Positions 34,298 through 42,976 are shown, counted from the stretch's first letter. The stretch: DNA of 64,000 nucleotides from GCA-2401155 sp045047085 (GCA_045047085.1 JASFYT010000041.1:51439-115438), one strand, 5' to 3'. The notes: a model not told the origin generated them from the sequence alone. Numbers and translations: made by a program.

Positions 34298-34620
34298 TAG
34301 CTGTCAGACTGAATCTGTTTTACTGCCTCATCCATCAAATCTGACATTGTGCGTCTGATCTGGTGGTCTGATTGATCCACTTTAGCTGCATCGAAATCGG
34401 CACGAATTTTGCGGAACACGTCTTCATCACCCGGTTCTTCAAAATCGGAACGAATAACTTCCTTCGCGTAATCCCCTGCTTCATCAGCAGATTTTCCAAG
34501 TTTTTCTGCGGCCCAAAGGCCCAGTAACTTATTGCGTCGGGCTTCCGCCTTAAATTTCAGTTCTGCGTCATGGGCAAATTTGTTCTCAAAAACATCGCCG
34601 CGATCGTCTATGCTGCTCAT
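34297..34620 (-). CDS. DUF1476 protein (zeta-type inhibitor of F1-ATPase)
   Basis: A 107-residue, mostly helical, charged protein beginning MSSIDDRGDVFENKFAHDAE, the standard start of the alphaproteobacterial zeta subunit. In Paracoccus this protein binds the F1 motor through its N-terminal segment and blocks ATP hydrolysis. In Hyphomicrobiales it is often placed next to purC, as here (divergent, 250 bp apart). The C-terminal half DLMDEAVKQIQSDS ends normally. Confidence 0.9.
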   Translation of the reverse strand: MSSIDDRGDVFENKFAHDAELKFKAEARRNKLLGLWAAEKLGKSADEAGDYAKEVIRSDFEEPGDEDVFRKIRADFDAAKVDQSDHQIRRTMSDLMDEAVKQIQSDS

Positions 34621-34870
34621 AGCAAGCCTCCGTTTGAAATCTCTTACCTATCATATAAGCAAGAGCGCACCTATTTTGAACAAGAAATTCAAATTATTTC
34701 AATTATTTCTGTCATACGCTACAAAATGTGTGAATTGTCCCTTTTGTCTGGTTATTGGCCACAATCCCGGTTGAATGCCAGCACTTGGTTTTGTATGACT
34801 AGCTGTAACTCCGACAACTAAATTTGATTCCAATGCTCTAACCGCATTGGCTAACTGGAATTTTATTATC

Positions 34871-35650
34871 ATGACCAGACGTCGCCGCATTTATGAAGGC
34901 AAGGCTAAAATTCTCTACGAAGGCCCCGAGCCCGGCACATTGGTGCAATTCTTCAAAGATGATGCCACCGCCTTCAACGCCAAGAAACATGATATTATCG
35001 ATGGCAAGGGTGTATTGAACAACCGGATTTCCGAATACGTCTTCACCAGCCTCAATCGCATCGGCATTCCCACTCATTTTATCAAACGCCTCAATATGCG
35101 CGAGCAGTTGATCAAGGAAGTGGAGATCATCCCGATTGAAGTAGTAGTGCGCAACATCGCTGCCGGTCAACTTTCCGAACGTTTGGGTATTCCTGAAGGG
35201 GAAGTGCTGCCACGCTCGATCATCGAGTTTTATTATAAAAAAGACGAACTCAACGATCCGCTCGTTTCCGAAGAACACATCACCGCTTTTGGCTGGGCAA
35301 CACCTCAGGAAATTGACGACATGATGGCGCTGGCCATTCGGGTCAATGATTTCCTATCTGGGTTGTTTTTGGGTGTTGGCATTCAACTGGTCGATTTCAA
35401 AATCGAACTGGGCCGCCTCTATGAAAACGATGTCATGCGCATTGTGGTTGCTGACGAAATTTCGCCCGATAGCTGCCGCCTGTGGGACGTAAAAACCAAC
35501 AAAAAACTGGATAAAGACCGCTTCCGCCGCGATATGGGCGGCCTGCTGGACGCATATACCGAAGTCGCAACCCGCCTTGGCCTGATCAATGAAAACGAAA
35601 AACCACGCGGCAAGGGCCCGGTTCTGGTCAAATCCGATAAGGAAGATTAA
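34871..35650 (+). CDS. purC: SAICAR synthase
   Basis: About 259 residues. It ligates aspartate to CAIR with ATP in purine synthesis. Family stretches: MTRRRRIYEGKAKILYEGPE at the start, FKDDATAFNAKK, the signatures IPIEVVVRNIAAGQLSERLG and LVDFKIELG, and DEISPDSCRLWD. The start is ATG 34871; an open TTG start at 34847 has no family support. purS follows directly, with no gap. Confidence 0.97.
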   Translation: MTRRRRIYEGKAKILYEGPEPGTLVQFFKDDATAFNAKKHDIIDGKGVLNNRISEYVFTSLNRIGIPTHFIKRLNMREQLIKEVEIIPIEVVVRNIAAGQLSERLGIPEGEVLPRSIIEFYYKKDELNDPLVSEEHITAFGWATPQEIDDMMALAIRVNDFLSGLFLGVGIQLVDFKIELGRLYENDVMRIVVADEISPDSCRLWDVKTNKKLDKDRFRRDMGGLLDAYTEVATRLGLINENEKPRGKGPVLVKSDKED

Positions 35651-35893
35651 GTGATCAAAGCGCGCATTACCGTAACTCTGAAAGCAGGCGTTCTGGATCC
35701 ACAGGGAAAAGCCATTGAAGGCGGATTATCCGCCCTTGGTTTTTCTGGCGTAGAGTCCGTACGTCAGGGCAAGATTTTCGATGTAGAAATCGAAGGCGAC
35801 GACGAGAAGACAGCAAAAACTGATCTTGAATCCATGTGCGCCAAGCTATTGGCCAACACGGTAATTGAAGATTATCACGTGGAAATCGTTTAA
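35651..35893 (+). CDS. purS: FGAM synthase subunit PurS
   Basis: An 80-residue ferredoxin-like protein that bridges PurL and PurQ and helps pass ammonia between them. The start is the GTG straight after the purC stop (MIKARITVTLKAGVLDPQGK); the family stretch VESVRQGKIFDVEIEG follows. Three bases separate it from purQ. Length and sequence are normal for the small-subunit type of complex used in alphaproteobacteria and Bacillus. Confidence 0.96.
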   Translation: MIKARITVTLKAGVLDPQGKAIEGGLSALGFSGVESVRQGKIFDVEIEGDDEKTAKTDLESMCAKLLANTVIEDYHVEIV

Positions 35894-35896
35894 ATC

Positions 35897-36577
35897 ATGA
35901 GAACCGCGATAATCCAGTTCCCCGGCTCAAATCGCGATCGCGATATGATTGCCGCCCTGACAAAAATCAGTGGCACAGCACCGGCAAAAATCTGGCACAG
36001 CGAGACAGAAGTTCCCAACGCCGATTTGATCATCATTCCTGGTGGTTTTTCCTATGGCGACTATTTGCGATCCGGTGCGATTGCTGCCCGTTCCCCAATC
36101 ATGGATGCGGTTCGTACAGCAGCAGCCAAAGGCGTATTTGTATTGGGCGTATGCAATGGTTTTCAGATTTTGGCCGAAGCAGGACTGTTGCCGGGCGCAT
36201 TAATGCGCAACGCGGGTCTTAAATTCGTTTGCAAACAGGTAAATTTGCAAGTCACAAACAACAAAACCCAATTCACTCATCTTTATGAACAGGACCAGAT
36301 CATCCCTTGTCCCGTTGCCCACCATGACGGCAATTATTTTGCGGATGCAGAAACACTGAAAAAAATTGAAGGCGAAGGTCAGGTCGTATTTCGCTACACT
36401 GAGGAAACCAATCCCAATGGTTCCATCAACAACATTGCAGGTATCGTCAACGAAGACGGAAATGTACTAGGCATGATGCCCCATCCGGAAAACCTGATTG
36501 AACCGGATCACGGTGGCGATGCAGGAAAATATCTGTTCGAAAGCGCGCTTAAACCATTAGTGGATCGGGCCGCGTGA
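35897..36577 (+). CDS. purQ: FGAM synthase glutaminase subunit PurQ
   Basis: A 226-residue class I glutaminase that releases ammonia for PurL. The nucleophile loop GVCNGFQIL (Cys about 88) and the His-Glu end MMPHPENLIEPDHGG are intact. It begins with the usual RTAIIQFPGSNRDRD. Its stop overlaps the GTG start of the small lipoprotein gene that separates it from purL. Confidence 0.97.
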   Translation: MRTAIIQFPGSNRDRDMIAALTKISGTAPAKIWHSETEVPNADLIIIPGGFSYGDYLRSGAIAARSPIMDAVRTAAAKGVFVLGVCNGFQILAEAGLLPGALMRNAGLKFVCKQVNLQVTNNKTQFTHLYEQDQIIPCPVAHHDGNYFADAETLKKIEGEGQVVFRYTEETNPNGSINNIAGIVNEDGNVLGMMPHPENLIEPDHGGDAGKYLFESALKPLVDRAA

Positions 36578-36990
36578 ATAAAATAGGCGGAAAGATAGGC
36601 ACCGTTTTGAGCGTCGCTCTCCTTAGCGCCTGCCAATCCGGACAACCATCCGATAGCTTGAGTCTCACCACGCAGACTTCGCCATCCAACCTCATCGTTT
36701 CAGTTGGAAAAATCATCCAGACCTGCTGGTTTAAATCCGGCGACCCGGCTTTCAGGACCTATCGTCTGGCTAGCGAAGTTAATTCTTACGCCGGTCGCCC
36801 GCGTCTGTTACTGGTTCCAAAAAATAATCCCGGCGGCCTTCCTGAACTGGTGGTTCAGGCGGAAAAAAGCAGTAATTCAACAAATCTCCAAACCTACGGA
36901 CCAATCCTGTCAGGCAATAATGGCAAGCGCATCACCGACGATATCAAACGTTGGTCGCGCGGCAACTCTGCCTGCAAGGCAATTGGGTAA
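36574..36990 (+). CDS. Small lipoprotein inserted between purQ and purL
   Basis: A 138-residue protein starting at GTG 36574, overlapping the purQ stop (GTGA). Its leader MNKIGGKIGTVLSVALLSAC ends in a lipobox (LLSAC, Cys about 20), so it should be a membrane-anchored lipoprotein. The rest has QTCWFKSGDPAFRTYRLASE and a final Cys (NSACKAIG). I recognise no function. The overlap means it is translated with the purine enzymes, though its location suggests an envelope role. Confidence 0.65.
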   Translation: MNKIGGKIGTVLSVALLSACQSGQPSDSLSLTTQTSPSNLIVSVGKIIQTCWFKSGDPAFRTYRLASEVNSYAGRPRLLLVPKNNPGGLPELVVQAEKSSNSTNLQTYGPILSGNNGKRITDDIKRWSRGNSACKAIG

Positions 36991-36995
36991 TCATC

Positions 36996-39239
36996 ATGAT
37001 CACTAGTAACATTCGTAAAATCACCCCTGAACTAGTCGAAGAACACGGCCTCAACGAGGAAGAATACGACCAGATCGTCATCCTCACCGGGCGCGAACCA
37101 AGCTATACAGAGCTTGGTATCTGGTCAGCCATGTGGAACGAGCATTGCTCTTATAAATCATCCAAAAAATGGCTAAAAACCCTACCTACCGAGGGGCCAC
37201 AAGTGGTACTTGGACCGGGAGAAAACGCTGGTGTTGTGGATATTGGCGATGGCGATGTAGTGGTTTTCAAAATGGAAAGCCACAACCATCCCTCTTATAT
37301 CGAACCATATCAGGGCGCAGCCACTGGTATTGGTGGCATTTTACGCGATGTGTTTACGATGGGTGCCCGCCCAATCGCTGTGATGAACGCCCTTCGTTTT
37401 GGTTCGCCCGACCATCCAAAAACCCGTCATCTGGTTTCCGGTGTGGTTTCTGGCATTGGTGGTTACGGCAATTCATTCGGTGTTCCTACTGTTGGCGGCG
37501 AGGTCAATTTCCATGCCCGCTACAATGATAATATTCTGGTCAACGCATTTGCAGCTGGCATCGCCAAAGCCGACGGTATTTTTCTTTCAGAAGCCAAAGG
37601 CGTCGGACTTCCCGTTGTTTATCTCGGCGCAAAAACCGGCCGTGACGGCGTTGGTGGCGCCACCATGGCTTCCGCAGAATTCGATGAAAACATTGAAGAA
37701 AAACGCCCAACCGTACAGGTTGGCGACCCCTTCACCGAAAAATGCCTTCTCGAAGCCTGTCTTGAATTAATGAAAACCGGCGCAGTTATTGCCATTCAGG
37801 ATATGGGCGCTGCGGGCCTCACCTGCTCTGCCGTTGAAATGGGCGCAAAGGGTGGTCTTGGTGTAGAACTCAACCTCGACCTCGTCCCGTGCCGCGAAGA
37901 CAACATGACCGCTTACGAAATGATGCTTTCTGAAAGTCAGGAACGCATGTTGATGGTGCTTGATCCCGACAAAGAAGAAGTCGCCAAGGCAATCTTCATC
38001 AAATGGGGCTTAGATTTCGCAATCGTTGGCAAAACCACCGACGATCTGCGCTTCCGCATCTTCCATCAGGGCGAGCAGGTAGCCGACCTGCCAATCAAGG
38101 AACTAGGCGACGAAGCGCCAGAATATGATCGACCATATATCGAACCCGGCAAACATTCCGACCTCACCGCCGACATGGTGGAAGACGTCAAAGACTATAA
38201 CAAAGTTTTGAAAACCTTGTTGAATTCTCCCGATATTTGCTCACGTCGCTGGGTTTGGGAGCAATATGACACCCTCATTCAAGGAAATTCCCTGCAAATC
38301 CCCGGCGGTGACGCTGGTGTAGTTCGCATTGAAAACGAAGACGGCGAAACAACCGGCAAGGCACTCGCCTTCGCCTGTGATGTAACCCCACGCTATTGCG
38401 AAGCAGACGCGTTTGAAGGCGGCAAGCAGGCGGTGGCTGAAGTTTACCGCAACCTTACAGCAGTCGGTGCACAACCCCTCGCCTCCACCGATAATCTCAA
38501 CTTTGGTAATCCCGAAAAACCTGAAATCATGGGTACATTCGTAAAAGCGATCGAAGGCATTGGCGAAGCTGTTTTGGCGCTCGATATGCCCATCGTTTCA
38601 GGCAATGTGTCGCTCTACAACGAAACGCAGGGACAAGCCATTTTACCAACCCCCACCATTGGCGGTGTCGGCCTTATTCCTGATTCAAGCAAATGTGTCA
38701 CCATTGGCGGTGCAAATACTGGTGACATTCTGTTTCTAATCGGCACTGAGGCAGAACATTTGGGCCAATCCCTCTACATGCGTGAATGTCTCAATACTGA
38801 AGATGGCCCACCACCACCCGTTGATCTGATGCTGGAAAAGGCGCGCGGCGATTTCGTCCGCGCAGCAATCCGGGGAGACTACGCCAACGCATGTCATGAT
38901 ATCTCCGATGGCGGCTTGGCTGTAGCGCTGGCAGAAATGGCAATGGCCAGCGGCAAGGGCGCAAACATCGAATTATCAAGCAATACGCCCCATGCAGCCC
39001 TGTTCGGCGAAGATCAGGCCCGATATATTCTGGCGGTAAATGCTGAATATGCCAATATGTTCGCAGCAAATTCTGAGGGCTCCGGCGTATCATTCGTAAA
39101 ACTTGGCACGGTTGAGGGAGACAAATTGATTATTGGCGATTATATTTCTCTTTCCGTGCAGGAAATGAAACAATTGCACGAATCATGGTTTCCGGATTTC
39201 ATGGATGGCACAGACACCAAGCTGGAAGCGACTGAATAG
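36996..39239 (+). CDS. purL: FGAM synthase large subunit PurL
   Basis: A 747-residue small-type PurL, which uses ATP and ammonia from PurQ to turn FGAR into FGAM. Features: YTELGIWSAMWNEHCSYKSS (active-site His), the ATP/Mg motif GVVDIGDGDVVVFKMESHNHP, GAATGIGGILRDVFTMGARP, and CHDISDGGLAVALAEMA in the second half. The start is ATG 36996 (MITSNIRKITPELV); the frame is open to 36951 within the lipoprotein gene. bolA follows 11 bp later. Confidence 0.97.
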   Translation: MITSNIRKITPELVEEHGLNEEEYDQIVILTGREPSYTELGIWSAMWNEHCSYKSSKKWLKTLPTEGPQVVLGPGENAGVVDIGDGDVVVFKMESHNHPSYIEPYQGAATGIGGILRDVFTMGARPIAVMNALRFGSPDHPKTRHLVSGVVSGIGGYGNSFGVPTVGGEVNFHARYNDNILVNAFAAGIAKADGIFLSEAKGVGLPVVYLGAKTGRDGVGGATMASAEFDENIEEKRPTVQVGDPFTEKCLLEACLELMKTGAVIAIQDMGAAGLTCSAVEMGAKGGLGVELNLDLVPCREDNMTAYEMMLSESQERMLMVLDPDKEEVAKAIFIKWGLDFAIVGKTTDDLRFRIFHQGEQVADLPIKELGDEAPEYDRPYIEPGKHSDLTADMVEDVKDYNKVLKTLLNSPDICSRRWVWEQYDTLIQGNSLQIPGGDAGVVRIENEDGETTGKALAFACDVTPRYCEADAFEGGKQAVAEVYRNLTAVGAQPLASTDNLNFGNPEKPEIMGTFVKAIEGIGEAVLALDMPIVSGNVSLYNETQGQAILPTPTIGGVGLIPDSSKCVTIGGANTGDILFLIGTEAEHLGQSLYMRECLNTEDGPPPPVDLMLEKARGDFVRAAIRGDYANACHDISDGGLAVALAEMAMASGKGANIELSSNTPHAALFGEDQARYILAVNAEYANMFAANSEGSGVSFVKLGTVEGDKLIIGDYISLSVQEMKQLHESWFPDFMDGTDTKLEATE

Positions 39240-39250
39240 GAGTAGATAAT

Positions 39251-39484
39251 ATGGCAATGGACGCTGGCGAAATTGAACGTATGATCATGGAAGCCCTGCC
39301 CGATGCAAAAATCTCGATCAGAGACCTCGCAGGCGATGGCGACCATTACGCGGCCGAAGTCATTTCAGAGAGCTTTCGCGGCAAAACCCGCGTTCAGCAA
39401 CACCAAATGGTCTATAAGGCGTTGCAAGGAAACATGGGCGGCGTATTGCACGCCCTTGCCCTTCAAACCAGCGTTCCCGAGTGA
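39251..39484 (+). CDS. bolA: BolA family protein
   Basis: A 77-residue BolA/YrbA-type protein with AMDAGEIERMIMEALPDAKI, GDGDHYAAEVISESFRGKTR and the conserved His in QQHQMVYKAL. BolA proteins pair with monothiol glutaredoxins (Grx4) around a [2Fe-2S] cluster and act in iron-sulfur delivery or sensing. grxD lies 0.2 kb downstream, as expected for the pair. The ribosome site AGGAG precedes ATG 39251. Confidence 0.93.
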   Translation: MAMDAGEIERMIMEALPDAKISIRDLAGDGDHYAAEVISESFRGKTRVQQHQMVYKALQGNMGGVLHALALQTSVPE

Positions 39485-39490
39485 CTATAA

Positions 39491-39616
39491 ATGTCTAGTG
39501 GACTGGAAAAAATCCCCCGTATTTTCAAGAAACCTATCTGGAAAGATCGGGTTTTTTGGTTCTTCTGGGTTGCAATCGCCGTGTGGGTAACCATCTTCTG
39601 GGTAATTTTTGCGTGA
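39491..39616 (+). CDS. 41-residue single-helix membrane peptide between bolA and grxD
   Basis: ATG 39491 opens a 41-codon frame ending at TGA 39616. The product starts MSSGLEKIPRIFKKPIWKDR (basic, cytoplasmic side) and continues into one strongly hydrophobic, Trp- and Phe-rich helix with five tryptophans in the whole peptide, ending VIFA. It starts 6 bases after the bolA stop. The basic-then-hydrophobic pattern and tight position argue for a real gene, but the ribosome site is weak and I know of no named family. Confidence 0.55.
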   Translation: MSSGLEKIPRIFKKPIWKDRVFWFFWVAIAVWVTIFWVIFA

Positions 39617-39702
39617 ACCCCTTGTTTTTCAGGTGTTTCAGGATATCTTTAGGTAAGTAATTAACGATGCCGGTGCGGCCTTCCAAGCTTAGGAAAATTG
39701 AT

Positions 39703-40041
39703 ATGAGCATGAACGATTTCATCAAAAATGAAGTAGATACCAACGACGTGGTTTTATTCATGAAAGGAACACCCGATTTTCCCCAGTGTGGATTTTCGGG
39801 ACAGGTTACTCAGATATTGAATTATCTGGGCGTTGAATTCAAAGGCGTCAATGTATTGAGTGATGATGAATTGCGTCAGGGCATCAAGGATTACACCCAG
39901 TGGCCGACAGTGCCGCAGCTTTATGTAAAAGGTGAATTTGTTGGTGGCTGCGATATAATTCGCGAAATGTTTCAAGCTGGTGAGTTGCAAACACACCTCA
40001 CGGCAAATGGCATCGTCCAACAGAAAACGGCCGAAGCCTGA
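39703..40041 (+). CDS. grxD: Monothiol glutaredoxin Grx4
   Basis: A 112-residue CGFS-type glutaredoxin: KGTPDFPQCGFSGQV, with Cys29 as the single active Cys. The glutathione-binding WPTVPQLYVKGEFVGGCDI is intact. CGFS glutaredoxins carry a [2Fe-2S] cluster and work with BolA in iron-sulfur trafficking. The start is ATG 39703 after AGGA; ATG 39709 is a close alternative. The hairpin at 40052-40074 and the palindromic repeat follow. Confidence 0.95.
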   Translation: MSMNDFIKNEVDTNDVVLFMKGTPDFPQCGFSGQVTQILNYLGVEFKGVNVLSDDELRQGIKDYTQWPTVPQLYVKGEFVGGCDIIREMFQAGELQTHLTANGIVQQKTAEA

Positions 40042-40051
40042 TACGTCATTA

Positions 40052-40074
40052 TATCGCCTGATTTCCCGGCGATA
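40052..40074 (+). terminator. Possible terminator after grxD
   Basis: TATCGCC (40052-40058) pairs with GGCGATA (40068-40074) across a 9-base loop. It sits ten bases after the grxD stop and ends the pur-bolA-grxD stretch. There is no T run after it, so termination would be weak or Rho-assisted. Confidence 0.4.
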
Positions 40075-40112
40075 AACTATATGTTGCGGCAAGAGTTTCG
40101 TGGTTGTGATTG

Positions 40113-40211
40113 GAGCACTTCCCGAAAAGTGGGAACCGGTTTTTGGATAAGAAGTGCGTGAGAATAAAAAGCTAGGCCGCTTGAGCGTTTCAAAGAAAAG
40201 CGAAAGTGCTC
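40113..40211. repeat. Palindromic intergenic repeat, copy 2
   Basis: This 99-bp element has ends GAGCACTT (40113-40120) and AAGTGCTC (40204-40211), exact reverse complements. Its core GAAAAGTGGGAACCGGTTTTT is nearly the same as that of the copy at 30955-31049, though the ends differ. An inner TTCCC/GGGAA pair lies around the core. It sits between grxD and the lipoprotein gene. The form recalls rhizobial intergenic mosaic repeats. Confidence 0.75.
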
Positions 40212-40268
40212 TGGTATTTCACAATCGTTAACCAATCTCTGTTCTTATTTGAGTAATCGGATTTTGCA

Positions 40269-41240
40269 ATGGATACTGTTGGGGCTATGAACAGAAACAC
40301 ATTTTCAGCGTGGAAAGTTCACGCAAAAATCAAATTTTTGACAATTGGAATTTTGGGGGTATTGCCCCTTGCAGGTTGCACATCCAATGGTTTTTCTGGC
40401 CTGACCGATGGCATGGAAGCCTCGTCTTCATATCAGCCATCAGCTAAGCCAACTCAGCAAGCAACCTATAACAGCTCTTACCAACCCAACACACTCGCCC
40501 CAATCGCCGCAGAACCAACCAGATTGGGACCACCACGAAAACTGCCCATGAGCGCCCAGCCAACAAGCCAGTCAATGAGAATGGCCAGCGTCGATGGAAC
40601 AATACATGATGGTTCCTCCAAGCAACTACAAGCTTATGGCACCATCGAAAACACGGAAGAAAGTCGCGCCGAGCAACGCATCGCACGACTATTCCCGACA
40701 ATAAAACACGGCACCTGTAAAAACGGTTGGGGCATGCAAGCTCAAAAACTGGATCACTACCGTTACACTCCAGGTGACCCGTATTACATCGAAATTCGTA
40801 TGAGAAACACACCACCTCTTCCCATCGGGCACACCTATACGGCCTATGGAAGGCTTGATGCTCAGGGCAAGAAGCTGGACGAACACCTCGTCATGCTGGC
40901 CCCAATTGGCGGTTTTGCTGGCGCGGGAATTGCTGGCGCTGTGCCAATGCCTTCAAGAATGATGCCTCAGAAAAATGACTGCAAAGAAAAGCCCAGGGCC
41001 GCTTACCGCGTATCCTTGAGCGCGGTTCAGTATGAAAAACTGCTGGTCGAAGTGAAACAGGCAAAAATCGACAGACCAAAATATCATCTGTTTGCGTATA
41101 ACTGCAATCACTTCACGTCGAGGATTTCAGAATCCGTTGGCATTAAAACCCCGAGCAATAAATACACCACATCCCTCACCTATATGTATGATATCATAAA
41201 AGAAAATGAAGGCTGGGACTACAAAAGAGACCGCAGCTAA
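40269..41240 (+). CDS. Lipoprotein with a C-terminal NC-type (LRAT/NlpC-like) motif
   Basis: A 323-residue protein with a lipobox (LPLAGC, Cys37) after a hydrophobic leader, then a low-complexity Ser/Gln/Pro linker to about residue 110. The C-terminal part holds YNCNHFTSRI (Cys279), which resembles the NCEHF motif of LRAT and related NlpC/P60-like thiol enzymes, with IGHTYTAYGRLD as a possible His strand. The likely place is the inner side of the outer membrane. Activity is a guess (amidase or acyl transfer); other key residues are not assured. ATG 40287 is an alternative start. Confidence 0.65.
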   Translation: MDTVGAMNRNTFSAWKVHAKIKFLTIGILGVLPLAGCTSNGFSGLTDGMEASSSYQPSAKPTQQATYNSSYQPNTLAPIAAEPTRLGPPRKLPMSAQPTSQSMRMASVDGTIHDGSSKQLQAYGTIENTEESRAEQRIARLFPTIKHGTCKNGWGMQAQKLDHYRYTPGDPYYIEIRMRNTPPLPIGHTYTAYGRLDAQGKKLDEHLVMLAPIGGFAGAGIAGAVPMPSRMMPQKNDCKEKPRAAYRVSLSAVQYEKLLVEVKQAKIDRPKYHLFAYNCNHFTSRISESVGIKTPSNKYTTSLTYMYDIIKENEGWDYKRDRS

Positions 41241-41419
41241 CTCGCAAATATATTTAACTTTCTCTATTGTTTGAGATCGATTTCCCTCCCAAATCAAAAT
41301 CCGGGCATAACCCGCTATGACCAACTGGAAAATAGCGTCAAAACATGCCATCCTCTTCTAAGGGGTGCCGCTCTGTTTGAGATAATCAGAGCCAGAGTTC
41401 TTGTGGATTCGGAGGCAAT

Positions 41420-42844
41420 ATGACCATCATTTCAGGCGGTACATCGGTCTGTTTATCATCGATTGCAGTAAAAATTATCGTCATGGTTCTTGTGAGCCTG
41501 TCCCTTTTTGTTTTTCCGGCAAACGCAAACACATCAGGTGAAAATTCAGCCCAAAGCACTTCCGATCAAACACTGCTTGCCCAAGCGCGGCTTTGCAAGC
41601 AACCCAGAATAATGATCAATGGTGTATGCAGAAACCCCATCCGATTGAAATGTAGAGTTGGCGATCGTTCTTGTGGAAAATCTAATACGATTAGAAAGAA
41701 GGTCATAAGATGTCAGCCACCCAATAGGGTTATCAATGGCAAGTGTGTTTCAGTTAGCGCGGTGCAGGCTTGTAAGCGATTTTTCGTACGGGTCAGAGGA
41801 AAATGCGTGCGTCTTAAATTGCAAAAAACATGCCGCCCGTCAGAACAATTGATCGGCAATAGCTGTGTTCCGCTCGCCGTCGCAGTAAAATGTCTTCCCC
41901 CACTAGCACGGATCAACGGTAAATGCGTTAAGCTCAATGTGGTTGCACCATGCGTCGCGCCTAGGAAATTCATCAATGGCAAATGTCGGTTACCCGCGCT
42001 TCCGGTACTTCCAATAAAGTGCAACCCACCGCAAAAACGGATCAACGGCGTGTGCAAAATTCCGGGCCTCAACAATCTGTGTATCCCTCCAAAAAAGATT
42101 ATCAGAGGCGTTTGCAAACTGCCCGCTCAATTTGTCTGCCCACGTCCAAGGGTTCGCAGAGGTGGCCGTTGCGTTCTGCCAAATCCACGCTGTCAGACAC
42201 CATTTGTGCGTTCACCCATCACCAATAAATGTTATTTGCCATTTGAGGTCGATCTAATACCCGAAGCAGAATGCCGCCCACCATGGTTCTATTCTGAACG
42301 CTCCGGCGGATGTGTAAAACTTCGCCCGCGTCCAAGATCACGCGAAAACATCGTTTGGGTACAATCATGCCTAAACACACTGGGCTACAGAGCTGGCGTG
42401 GAAGACGGAATTTCAGGGCGTCAGACAAGAAGCGCTTGGCAAGACTTCCGTCGCGCCCTCGACCTCAGGGGCATTGTAGGTTTCGACGATCCTGAAACTC
42501 TGGGCGTACTCTATCGCGAATGCAATTCAGAGCCGAGAGAAACAGCCGAACCTCGCCCCGCAAACCCACCTGTGGAACCATCGACAGAACCGGCCACATC
42601 AAAAGACAATCTCAAATATCGTCAATCCATGTGCGCCACCGGCAAACTCTATTCCCTGTTGAGTAAAACCTACGGCGATACAGTAAAGCTGGAACAATGT
42701 GGTAACAGCTGCTTGCCAATTCCTGATGGCATGACAGAGGCAGTCATATCGCGCCTCGAAGCTGATCAGGGAATTCGATGGTGCAAAGATTGTGTCAAAA
42801 TTGGTGATGAGGGCATTTTATGCCCGGTTCCCAGCCTGCAATAA
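41420..42844 (+). CDS. Secreted cysteine-repeat protein with peptidoglycan-binding-like domain
   Basis: A 474-residue protein with a signal peptide (cleavage near residue 37, FPANA). Residues about 59-298 hold some eleven units of the type C-x-P-P-x(3)-INGKC, with ten residues between the two Cys. Five successive units start at Cys 98, 118, 138, 158 and 178, an exact 20-residue period. Residues about 306-368 (WVQSCLNTLGYRAGVEDGIS) look like a peptidoglycan-binding fold. A Pro-rich linker and a Cys-rich end (WCKDCVKIGDEGILC) follow. I infer a disulfide-rich periplasmic or surface protein; no enzyme motif is seen. Confidence 0.75.
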   Translation: MTIISGGTSVCLSSIAVKIIVMVLVSLSLFVFPANANTSGENSAQSTSDQTLLAQARLCKQPRIMINGVCRNPIRLKCRVGDRSCGKSNTIRKKVIRCQPPNRVINGKCVSVSAVQACKRFFVRVRGKCVRLKLQKTCRPSEQLIGNSCVPLAVAVKCLPPLARINGKCVKLNVVAPCVAPRKFINGKCRLPALPVLPIKCNPPQKRINGVCKIPGLNNLCIPPKKIIRGVCKLPAQFVCPRPRVRRGGRCVLPNPRCQTPFVRSPITNKCYLPFEVDLIPEAECRPPWFYSERSGGCVKLRPRPRSRENIVWVQSCLNTLGYRAGVEDGISGRQTRSAWQDFRRALDLRGIVGFDDPETLGVLYRECNSEPRETAEPRPANPPVEPSTEPATSKDNLKYRQSMCATGKLYSLLSKTYGDTVKLEQCGNSCLPIPDGMTEAVISRLEADQGIRWCKDCVKIGDEGILCPVPSLQ

Positions 42845-42976
42845 GGAGTAAAAAGGGATGCCGTAATCACCGACAACCCATCATTTCCACCAGCTTTAAG
42901 GTATTCAGAAATCGGCCAATTCCGGTTCGATATTTTGATAATGTATGCAGCAGTAAAAACCAATCAGCACTTATTG

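Noticed and set aside
34621..34870. Possible purine riboswitch or PurR-type site before purC
   Set aside because: I found no paired stems or conserved core of a purine riboswitch, and no palindrome strong enough to call.
41560..42330. Regularly spaced repeats that could suggest a CRISPR or satellite array
   Set aside because: The repeats are at protein level (Cys units) and diverged in DNA; there are no identical repeats with unique spacers.
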